A DNA stretch of 21,207 nt from a virus. Shown here piece after piece: positions 12,177 through 20,700 of the stretch. The position numbers and the translations under genes were made by a program. A model generated the notes under the pieces. It worked only from the letters and a program-made list of their open reading frames with translations, was not told the origin of the DNA and searched no databases. The stretch spans positions 1-21,207 of the IMG/VR virus record IMGVR_UViG_3300008470_000248, one strand, 5' to 3'. Each line of letters begins with the position of its first letter. Position 1 is the first letter of the stretch.

Positions 12177-14555
12177 ATGGGCCAGAAGAAACCTATCGAT
12201 CTCAGCTTTCCTGCTAAGGGTTTTGATGAGGGCTGGGCCTATAAGGCTCAACCGGAAGGCACGTCTCCGGACTGTCTCAATGTACGACCGTATGATGTGA
12301 TCGGGCAGCGTCTCCGCGGTGGTCAACGGTCGGGTTTGTCGAAGTATTGCACTTCTACAGTTAACGGGACTAACCCGATTCAACGTCTTGGGGTTATAAT
12401 AGCTGCTATAGTTGGCGGGGATGACAACACACAAGACACATTTACGCAGGATAATGGGGTACTAAGTGACACGAATTGGTATCTTGCTACTGCTTCGTAT
12501 CCTAACCTTGTAGCCAGCGGGATTCAACCTATTGTTTCCAGCAACAAGATTGTTCTTGATAACACTACATATCCAGGGGCCGGATCGTGTGCAGCCATAC
12601 ATAAATCAGCAGCTACGGTAAGTAAAAGTTCTGTATCGGCTACTGCTATTCTCGTTAGCGACTCTGCCTCGGGTGCCTCCCTAGAATTCAGGTTAATTGT
12701 GCGTTCACCTAGTCCATCCTTCCCCTTTAGTTACACCAATTTTGTACGGGTTGGTGTAACCGTTTACTCCGACGGAAGTGGTTTTGGAATTCAACCGTAT
12801 GTCGGGGGATCATCATTTGGTGATGGTAGCGGACCCTATGGTTCTACTGCCATGAATACCGGCGTTTCCGGAGACTGGAAAGATACTGATGTTTGGGCTT
12901 CGGGTGTCGAGGTAAAGGCGGTGATGGATGGTATAGTCATCAAACTATACCTCGATGATGTACTGATGGGAACCCAGAATTTTGCTTCTTATCCCGTCTC
13001 TAATACGTTCGCGGGTTTTGTAATCAACAAATCGGATCACGCGAGCAATTCGGTAACTATGGATCTGTTTACTGTGACAAATTCCTTGCCAATCTCCGGT
13101 CGGGAACCTACCATAGTAGCTGTGTCAGACGGAAGCGTATACCACGGTGATGCAACTGATTTTGATTTAGCAACTGATGGTGGGGACATTCTCGACACGG
13201 CCGTTGAGCGTGTTCGCATGACAAACCTATTTGGCAAGGTATACCTAGTTGACGGAACTAGCTATTATGTGTTTGATAATGCCACCACAACGGTAAGTGT
13301 TTGGACTCCCTCAAATGGGGATGTACTACCAATCAGTGGAGCAAATACAGCTAGAATCATTACAACATATCGGGGACGCATCGTTCTTGCGGGTGTAGTC
13401 GGAGATGCCCAGAACTGGTTTATGTCCGCGGCTGGCGACCCTCTTGACTGGGACTACGGAGCTACTCAATCTGCTATCATGGCTGTTGCCGGAAATGAGT
13501 CAGTAGCCGGTAAATGTCCTGACATAATCACCTGTCTTGCCTCTGCGAGCGATGATCTTATGATTATCGGAGGAGATCACACTCTCTGGATGATGCGCGG
13601 TGATCCGGCTAGTGGGGGCCGTATTGATAACATCAGTAACAGTACCGGAATTATTGGGCCAGATGCGTTTGCCTATGATTCTACTGGTACACTCTACTTC
13701 TTTGGTAGTGGAGTCGTATGGCGAATGACCCCTGACGGGCAACTTACCCCACTCAGTCGGAACCGAATGGATCGTACCTTCGGGGCCATAGATGCTACCT
13801 CAAATACTGTTAAGTTAGCTTGGGACACAATACGGCAGGGGCTACATATATTCGTTACGCCTACCGTGGAGGGCACTACACAGCACTACTGGTGGGATGC
13901 TAGAACAAACAGTTTTTGGATTGACGAATATCCGGCTTTCATGAATCCGACCTCGGTGGCGATTTTCGATGCCGATAACCCGTCTGATCGAGCGATTCTG
14001 CTAGGAGGGTGGGACGGATACATTCGACAAGAAGATCCATCCGCGAATGATGACGACGGAACAACGATCAACAGCCGGGTTAAGTTTGGGCCGATGACTC
14101 CAGGTAGTGTCCACCAGAACGCTAGAATCAGTCGAATTATTACAGTATTGGGGTCCGACAGTAATCCAGTTGATTTGCACGTCTATGTGGCTCAATCCCC
14201 CGAGCAAGTAGTCGCCGCAACGACTCCTGTGTGGGCGAAGGAAATAACATCCATATCCCGATATTCTATCCCTCGAATCGGTGGCAACTCGGTCCTATTC
14301 GAGTTTGAGAATGACTCCTACTCCGCGGCCTGGGTGACGGGAACGGTTTATGTGGCGGGGGATCAAGTAGTAGTGAGCGGCGTGCCGTACGACTGTGATG
14401 TAGCGCATACGAGCACAGATAGCGGTGATAACGACCATCCTACACCGCCTGGCAATACAACTGACTGGACAGCAACGACGTTCCGTACCTGGGCACTGGA
14501 GAGTGTCAGCGCAGTCCTTGAGACTACCGGCCGAACTCGACACGGGAGAATCTAA
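12177..14555 (+). CDS. Tail nozzle / tail tubular-type beta-propeller-like protein with two inserted domains
   Basis: 792 residues from ATG 12177 (GAGAGAG ahead; the upstream GTG at 12141 overlaps the terminator). The core reads FDEGWAYKAQPEGTSPDCLNVRPYD (split over residues 16-40), RLRGGQRSG, later DPLDWDYGATQSA, LWMMRGDPASGGRIDN, YFFGSGVVWRMTPDG and HYWWDARTNSFW, repeated beta-blade-like strands similar to long tail proteins placed after connectors in podovirus-like phages, and comparable to T7 gp12-type nozzles. Residues ~85-305 look like a laminin G/concanavalin-type insert. Residues ~718-768 (WVTGTVYVAGDQVVVSG ... TTDWTA) resemble a CBM5/12-type module inserted before the last core strands. 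The gene overlaps the fibre start as TAATG. Confidence 0.62.
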   Translation: MGQKKPIDLSFPAKGFDEGWAYKAQPEGTSPDCLNVRPYDVIGQRLRGGQRSGLSKYCTSTVNGTNPIQRLGVIIAAIVGGDDNTQDTFTQDNGVLSDTNWYLATASYPNLVASGIQPIVSSNKIVLDNTTYPGAGSCAAIHKSAATVSKSSVSATAILVSDSASGASLEFRLIVRSPSPSFPFSYTNFVRVGVTVYSDGSGFGIQPYVGGSSFGDGSGPYGSTAMNTGVSGDWKDTDVWASGVEVKAVMDGIVIKLYLDDVLMGTQNFASYPVSNTFAGFVINKSDHASNSVTMDLFTVTNSLPISGREPTIVAVSDGSVYHGDATDFDLATDGGDILDTAVERVRMTNLFGKVYLVDGTSYYVFDNATTTVSVWTPSNGDVLPISGANTARIITTYRGRIVLAGVVGDAQNWFMSAAGDPLDWDYGATQSAIMAVAGNESVAGKCPDIITCLASASDDLMIIGGDHTLWMMRGDPASGGRIDNISNSTGIIGPDAFAYDSTGTLYFFGSGVVWRMTPDGQLTPLSRNRMDRTFGAIDATSNTVKLAWDTIRQGLHIFVTPTVEGTTQHYWWDARTNSFWIDEYPAFMNPTSVAIFDADNPSDRAILLGGWDGYIRQEDPSANDDDGTTINSRVKFGPMTPGSVHQNARISRIITVLGSDSNPVDLHVYVAQSPEQVVAATTPVWAKEITSISRYSIPRIGGNSVLFEFENDSYSAAWVTGTVYVAGDQVVVSGVPYDCDVAHTSTDSGDNDHPTPPGNTTDWTATTFRTWALESVSAVLETTGRTRHGRI

Positions 14556-16356
14556 TGCCCCTTATAGGACAATCTCGACCTGATAGATTCCCAGGAGAGG
14601 ATACTCGCATACGCCGTGCTTTAGGAAGGCCCGTGAATGTTCCGTACTTGGATGCCGTATACGATGTTGATCTCGGTGCGCATTCTATAACGGCTGGTAC
14701 GGGCCTGATCGTGGGAGTGGATGCCGCTACCAACACCGCTGGGACTATTAAACTTTGGGGTGCTGGGGCAAACGATTTCTACACGACTATCACAGCGGCG
14801 GAACAAACAACTAATGCGACTTATGTACTTCCAATAGCGATGCCGACAGCCAATGACCGTGCTCTCATATGCTCGACGGCGGGTGTATTCTCTTGGAACG
14901 ATCAGGCAGTTAAGACTACCAGCAGTCCGACATTCGCTGGGGCGGCTATCAGTACGATAACATTGGCCAGCGGTAGTATTACATCGTCCACTGGGGCGAT
15001 CAGCTTTGGTAACGAGAACCTGAGCACCACCGGGATCATAACTGCCGGAAGCATCACTGACGGAACAACTCTCCACGATGCTACGTCTGGCCTTCATGTC
15101 TACGGTACGGCTACGACAGACTACGCCGTTATTGATACCGGTGTGAACTTTGATTTTGTGACGATGCCGGACAATCCGACGTTGGCTCTTATCGAAACCG
15201 CAGGGAATGTTGACGAGGGCAAGCACTATTATCAGGTTTCGTTCACCACCGCGTTTGGCGAGACGGACGCGCAGAGCTATGGTTCGGCTCCATCTGTCAC
15301 GACGGACGCTACCCATAAGCAAGTCACCGTCACAATCCCAGTCAGCACTGACTACAGGGTACGGGAAGGAAGATATACCGGACGAAGGCGGGTGATGCGG
15401 CCTATAAGGATTACCTGCTTGTGACTGTTGCCAATAACGTCGATACTGAATACGTCGATAACATTTCCGACGCGACCTTGGAGGCCCCTGGAAGATCGTA
15501 TCTGTACACAAAGCCGAACCTCGCCAGCAAGATGCTCCTGAAAGATGGATCGTCGGTGATGACCCTCGATGCGAAAACTACGCAGATCGGCGTAGGTGCT
15601 GGGCTATCAGGGAAAGGTGTGACGATAGGATCGGAAGCCGGGCAGAACTTAGAATCCACAGGGGCAGGGAATGTTCTCGTTGGCCACCAAGCTGGACGCG
15701 GATTGACAAGCGGGACTAATAACGAATATATTGGACTTGAAGCTGGAATATACGCGACTGGGACTACTTCCTACAACGTGGGGATCGGCCAAGGAGCCCT
15801 TCAATCCGCTGGTGGAAGCAGCAATGTAGCGGTGGGTCACAACGCTGGGAGGTACTGCGCCGGGTATTACAATGTTCTGCTCGGTTATAAAGCCGGTTAC
15901 TCAGTCTCCGGCAGCGGGGCGATTCAGCGAAATACTTGCATTGGCGACCAGGCAGGCTACTTTCTGCGAACCCCCGCGAGCTACAATCAGTTGATCGGGA
16001 TGTACTCTGGCGACTCCATCACAGACGGCGACGGGAATGTCTTGCTGGGGTATAACACTGATGTTCTAGTAGCTGGCCAGGACTTCGGCACTGCGGTAGG
16101 ACACCTGGCGACCGTAGGTGCGTCGGGCATTGCGTTGGGCTACAACGTATCCGCCGCCGCCAATGAGTTCGCCATACCCACGACGATTACCGCCTGCACA
16201 TTCACCGGAGCAGTCGTGACGGCTGCTGGTTTTGCAGTCGGGGCATCGGTTGGTATCGACGCTACGGTGCCAGTTGCACCCGTAGACCCTGATACTGTCG
16301 CTGGTAGCATGACTTTTACCAAAGGAATTCTTACTGCGTACACGGCTCCGTCGTGA
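14555..16356 (+). pseudogene. Tail fibre protein with YadA-head-like repeats, interrupted by an apparent frameshift
   Basis: Two frames, 14555-15424 and 15421-16356, read as one protein of about 600 residues if the frame changes by one base near 15358-15364. The first part has a short conserved N-terminus (MPLIGQSRPDRFPGEDTRIR), likely particle-binding, a fibre region resembling T4-type distal proteins (ATYVLPIAMPTANDRALICS), and an FnIII-like strand set ending VTIPVSTDYRV. The second continues the same domain (TGRKIYRTKAGDAAYKDYLL from 15361) and then gives about ten glycine-centred repeats (NVAVGHNAG, NVLLGYKAG, NTCIGDQAG) as in trimeric autotransporter heads. GTG 15421 has no ribosome site. 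Whether the break is real, programmed or an assembly error is unresolved. Confidence 0.75.
15616..16170 (+). repeat. YadA-head-like beta-roll repeats in the tail fibre
   Basis: A run of roughly ten degenerate units of the form N-V-x-x-G-x-x-A-G separated by 10-25 residues: VTIGSEAG, NVLVGHQAG, EYIGLEAG, NVGIGQGA, NVAVGHNAG, NVLLGYKAG, NTCIGDQAG, NVLLGYN, TAVGHLA, IALGYN. This is the pattern of left-handed beta-rolls in trimeric adhesin heads, which suggests a trimeric fibre shaft or receptor-binding region. Confidence 0.75.
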
Positions 16357-16372
16357 TATAATAGGAGTTACT

Positions 16373-16855
16373 ATGCCATCAGGAATAAATCTCAGCGGGC
16401 TGCTGTCCGGATCTCCATCCGGGCTCCAGGACATCATCAAGCAACTCCAGCAGGCCCAGACCGCTGCCAATACGGCGAACGAGCAGCGCTATCAGGACAT
16501 TCTGGGCTTGTACGGCAATCTCGGCCAGGCTGGTATGACGCGTATCGGGCAGGCTGAACAGCAGGGCCAGGCCCAGAGCACCCAGGACTTGACCTCCCGC
16601 GGTCTGGGCAACACCACGATCACCGGCGCTATGTCGCGGGGCATTAGTGGCGAAGCTGAACTCCAGCGCCAGCAACTCCAGGAAGGGGTTGCGATGCAGA
16701 AGGCTGGCGTCATGGAGCGGCGTACCGATCAGGGTCCTGATATGTCGATGTACGCCAACCTGATAGGTCAGGCTGCTCAGAAGCAGAAGCCTTCCGGGTA
16801 TTGGAGTTCTAGCGGTAAAGCTGGCAACATCAAGACCTCCTGGGTCACACGATAG
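16373..16855 (+). CDS. Putative internal virion protein, Gln-rich helical
   Basis: 160 residues; TAGGAG (16362-16367) is the ribosome site. After a short Ser/Gly N-terminus it is helical and Gln/Ala-rich, with QRYQDILGLYGNLGQAGMTRI (in two parts, residues ~38-58), LTSRGLGNTTITGAM and MQKAGVMERRTDQGPDMSMY. Proteins of this outline occur between tail fibre and large ejection-type genes in podovirus-like environmental phages, but I know no defined function. No enzymatic motif is seen. A role in the ejected inner-body proteins is inferred from gene order. Confidence 0.58.
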   Translation: MPSGINLSGLLSGSPSGLQDIIKQLQQAQTAANTANEQRYQDILGLYGNLGQAGMTRIGQAEQQGQAQSTQDLTSRGLGNTTITGAMSRGISGEAELQRQQLQEGVAMQKAGVMERRTDQGPDMSMYANLIGQAAQKQKPSGYWSSSGKAGNIKTSWVTR

Positions 16856-16864
16856 GAGTTCACC

Positions 16865-17755
16865 ATGCCGATCACAGTTCAATATGGACCCGCCAGTTTG
16901 ATGGGTACTCTTGCAACACGGGCTGGTGAGGCTCGCGGCCAGCAAATCCAGCATCAATGGGACATGGATTCAGCAAGGTTGTCCCTTCAAGCCCGGGCCC
17001 AGGCTAACCAAAAACGAGCGCAAGATCGCGCCTTTCAGTTGCAGATGGCTACGGCTGACAAGATGCTGGCCGCACGACTAAAGACCCCTGCCGCCGATCA
17101 CATGCGGACGCAAGCGGATGTAGCTCGTGCAGAGCAGCAGAAAGTTAAGGATCAACTGGATAAGTTGGCTGCTAGTGGTTCCATAACGCCGGAGGTGTAC
17201 CAAAAGAGTATCTTCGGCCTGTTGTCTGGGAACAAAGCTCTTATCACAGAGTTGCTCAAGCCTGTCAAGCCCGCGGTCGAGAAGCCCAACATTTCACGCG
17301 CTCAAGAAGTGGACATAATCCGCAAGCCCTTCCAGGAGCGGCGTGAGGTTTTGGGCAGAGAAATCTCTGATCCCATAACTTCCAAGAAGCGCAAGACTGA
17401 ATTGCAGAAACGGATGCAGGATCAGTTTGACAAGGAAGCAACAGCGGTGTCCAAATGGCGCGAGGAAGGGCCTAGTATGTATGAAGCTGCGCCTCGCCAA
17501 GCGCCTCGAACGGGCGGTGGATCTGTTAGTTTCACCCCTGAGATGAGCGCTTCGGAACAGAACATCCTTCGTTTCGCCCGTGGTCTGGCCGGGGAGGCGT
17601 CATCGAAGATCGGGGGCGATCAGCCGGTGACGCAATCATTCGGTTCACCTGCGCCACCTGTTGTTGTCCGGTCTGATGAGGACTACGCGAAGCTCCCGTC
17701 CGGGGAAAATATCCAATTCATCGGGCCTGATGGCGTCCTACGGGAGAAGCCTTAA
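16865..17755 (+). CDS. Putative virion / ejection-associated protein, helical
   Basis: 296 residues; AGGAG (16854-16858) is followed at good distance by ATG 16865. The N-terminal ~130 residues are Gln/Ala/Arg-rich helices resembling a coiled coil (LSLQARAQANQKRAQDRAF). A charged middle (~140-200) follows, then a low-complexity Pro/Gly segment and a C-terminal tail, VRSDEDYAKLPSGENIQFIG (residues ~268-287), like the short beta tail seen at the ends of several phage virion proteins. The stop overlaps the next gene as TAATG. It is probably made together with the giant protein and packaged with it. Confidence 0.55.
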   Translation: MPITVQYGPASLMGTLATRAGEARGQQIQHQWDMDSARLSLQARAQANQKRAQDRAFQLQMATADKMLAARLKTPAADHMRTQADVARAEQQKVKDQLDKLAASGSITPEVYQKSIFGLLSGNKALITELLKPVKPAVEKPNISRAQEVDIIRKPFQERREVLGREISDPITSKKRKTELQKRMQDQFDKEATAVSKWREEGPSMYEAAPRQAPRTGGGSVSFTPEMSASEQNILRFARGLAGEASSKIGGDQPVTQSFGSPAPPVVVRSDEDYAKLPSGENIQFIGPDGVLREKP

Positions 17756-20700
17756 TGGGATGGCAAGACGCCCCAATCGTAGAAGAAACTGCTCCTCAGT
17801 GGCAATCAGCCCCGGCAATGGCCGATCAGGACGGGATGGTGCCCGAGCAGGCCAGGACTAAGCTGACTCCTGATAATTGGCTACAGTCCGCGGCCAACGA
17901 CATCCAGGCCAAGCAGGAGCAGCGGGTACGTCATAACATCGACCCCATGAACGCTGACGAGCAGATGAAGCTCCAGGATCGCTACCGCGTGGCGGCGGGT
18001 ATGGAGCCGATCTACAAGCGGGCGCTCCAGCGCTACCAGGAGATGCGACAGGCGCGGACCACGGATAGCGACTGGCAGAACTACCTGAATAACATCGCCA
18101 ATACCACTGGCAGTTTCATGGCTGGGATGACTGAGGTTGGCTACAAGTTGAGTGATCTCGTTGGTGCGACCAAGGGGCAGTCTGCGAAGTTCGCCCGACA
18201 GCAAGCGCGTATGACCGAATCTCTGGCCCCGCGGGGTGGTGTCTCCGGCTTCGGGGGACGATTCACCGGCAATTTCTTTAACATGCTGCTGCTTGGTGGT
18301 GGCGCGAAGACCAAGGCTGGCACACCCTTCGGTGGCAGGATGCTGGCCCAGCTTCCAACTGCCGGTGCTTTTGGGGTCTCCTCGGCTGGCAGTGCGATCA
18401 CCGACATTGAACAGCGACGGGCGAAGGGTGAGGAAGTCTCCGGTGGGCAGATGTTCGCCGCGGCTACGCTCAATGCGATCATAGAGACAGGCATCGAGAT
18501 GTTCGGCCTGGAAATGGTGAGCATGGCGGGACGGGCATTGGGCCGTGAAGTACCCTCGATTGTCAATGCCCTACGCAAAGGTTCGGCTACCGGGGCTGGA
18601 CGGGCACTTGTCAAGGCGATTGTCAGCAAGCAGACCATCGCTGGGTTGGCGAAGGCCAGTGCGAGCGGTACGGCCGAGGAAGTGACTACCCAGATTGGGC
18701 AGAACCTCGTCAATAAGTATGTCGCTGGTGTGCAGGATCAGGCCATCATGGAAGGGGTGGGCGAGGCCGCATTGCAAGGTGGGCTGATGCCGCTCTTTGC
18801 CGGTGGTATAAGTGCAATTGGCCGTGGCACCAAGGCCGGTCCTACCGCTGCACCGACGCTCGACACCGGACTCAAGCCGGGGGACACCGGCCCCGCGGTC
18901 GAGGGCACCGAGCACTACCCGATCCCACCCCTGGTGAAGTACGAAGGTGGGGGTCCACTGGCCACCATCCCGCGCAAAACGCCGATCATCCCAAGGGACA
19001 GCGGGAAAACCTACTCCCAAGCTGGGCCGGGTGCGCCATTGATAGTGCCCCCCACGGCTGGACAGGTGACGCCTGAGCAGACGCTTGAGATGATCCGGGA
19101 GATCGGGCCGCAAGTGCCCTCTCCCCCGCCTACGCCCGGCGCTGCGTTCCCAATTGTCCCGTCAGGCGGGCCACTTGTTTCTCAGCAGCAGACTCCAGTG
19201 ATCCCGGTTGATCGTGGTAAGACGTACTCCCAACCTGGCCCAGACGCGCCACAGACCATCGTGCCGATGCCCTCGGCCGGACAGATTACGCCAGAACAGA
19301 CGCTTGAAGAAGTGGCCATTGCCGGGCGGCAAGTTGATGAAGCTGCGCCAGCCCAGCCGCAACCGAGCTTGGCAGATCGCATCGTCTCAGATGAGACCGG
19401 CGCGATCCCTCTGTCGGCTATGAGTGGTGCTTCAATGAAAGCAGTTGCACCGATTGCTCATCTCGTTAACGACGCAATGGGTGAGATGGCTATGGCGGTG
19501 GCTGATAGTCCTGATGGTAAGGCTGTAGTACGCAGCCTGGATTCTGTATCCACGAAAGCTGCTACACTGCTTGGTAGGATAGCGAATGTAGCTGCTGATG
19601 CGTACACGGCTTTAAGCCGTTTAGATCTAAAGTGGTTACATACATCGGATGTAAACGGATATTCCAACATGCAACGCCTCGTAGAAGACACACCAAGCGG
19701 TAGACTTACTGCCCCGAATTCACAAATTCAGGGGATTGTAGATGCGTATAATCTGATGATTGATGTGACTGGGCAAGAAGCCGAACGGCTTAACGTACAG
19801 GTCATTACACCAGACGGTGAAGTAATTTACTTCAAACAAGCTAGTACTGGACGCTACCTTCGTAACATGACTCCTGATGCCTTTGTAGCAATCACGCAGG
19901 GAAGTGGCCCACTGTTCGATGCTATAGCTGCCGCGGTTGCTAGGGATAACAATGTGGACATGGCCAAAGCGGGGCTGTTCCTTCGGGAATGGCTAGGCCC
20001 GGAATCAGTACGTAAGGTGGGGCAGATTGAGCGGTTGCGTGCTATTAAATTCATGCCTACAACGGTTAAGGTTAATGGTAAATCGGTGTCTATTCAAGAG
20101 ACTGATCCCTACCTGTCTATTATGAATAATGCCCGCCGTCAGGCTAAACGAATTTATTTCATTGGGGAGTTTGAACAAAATATCAAAGGGAAGCCAACAC
20201 GACTTGAGCTACTCAGAGCATCATTCCAGAAAAGTGGTGGTAAAGTAGCTGATTTCGACGACATGATTACGGTCTTTGAAGAACGACCATATAAACGAGT
20301 ATTCCGCGATCCGCGTGCGCTGTTGAGTCGGGCTATTCGTATAGTGGACAGTATAATCGCTACCGCTCAGACCAGTCTTTCGGCGATTCCTAACTTACCA
20401 CAGACCTTGATTCTAGTGCCTAAGTACGTCGGAGTTGTTAACTACCTCAAAGCACTGGGTCACTCCCTTCGACATCCGCGCCTTACCACGGCTCAACTCG
20501 CGGGAATAGGGGCGATGAATCGCTCTGTGCTTGATTGGACTCTTCGACCAGGACATGGCCCCGAGGATTTCGTGAAGATCTTCAAGGGTGTAGTGGCGCG
20601 AGTGACCGGTTTAGAGGCTATCAGCCAGTTCAATAACCAGGTCTCTGGTGTCGGATTCTCAAGACTTGCAGACAGTTGGTTGCAGAATGGTATCGAATCG

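Noticed and set aside
15421-15423. GTG 15421 as an independent start of a second fibre gene
   Set aside because: There is no Shine-Dalgarno sequence, and the same frame is already homologous in style to the fibre 60 bases further upstream.
14621-15511. A 296-codon minus-strand open frame opposite the fibre gene
   Set aside because: It is rich in Arg, Ser and Cys with no domain pattern, while the plus-strand frames carry a recognisable fibre.
16354-16362. Extended -10 box (TGATATAAT) at the fibre stop codon
   Set aside because: A start here would fall after the ribosome site TAGGAG of the next gene and no -35 is present; the match is probably due to the stop codon and AT-rich junction.
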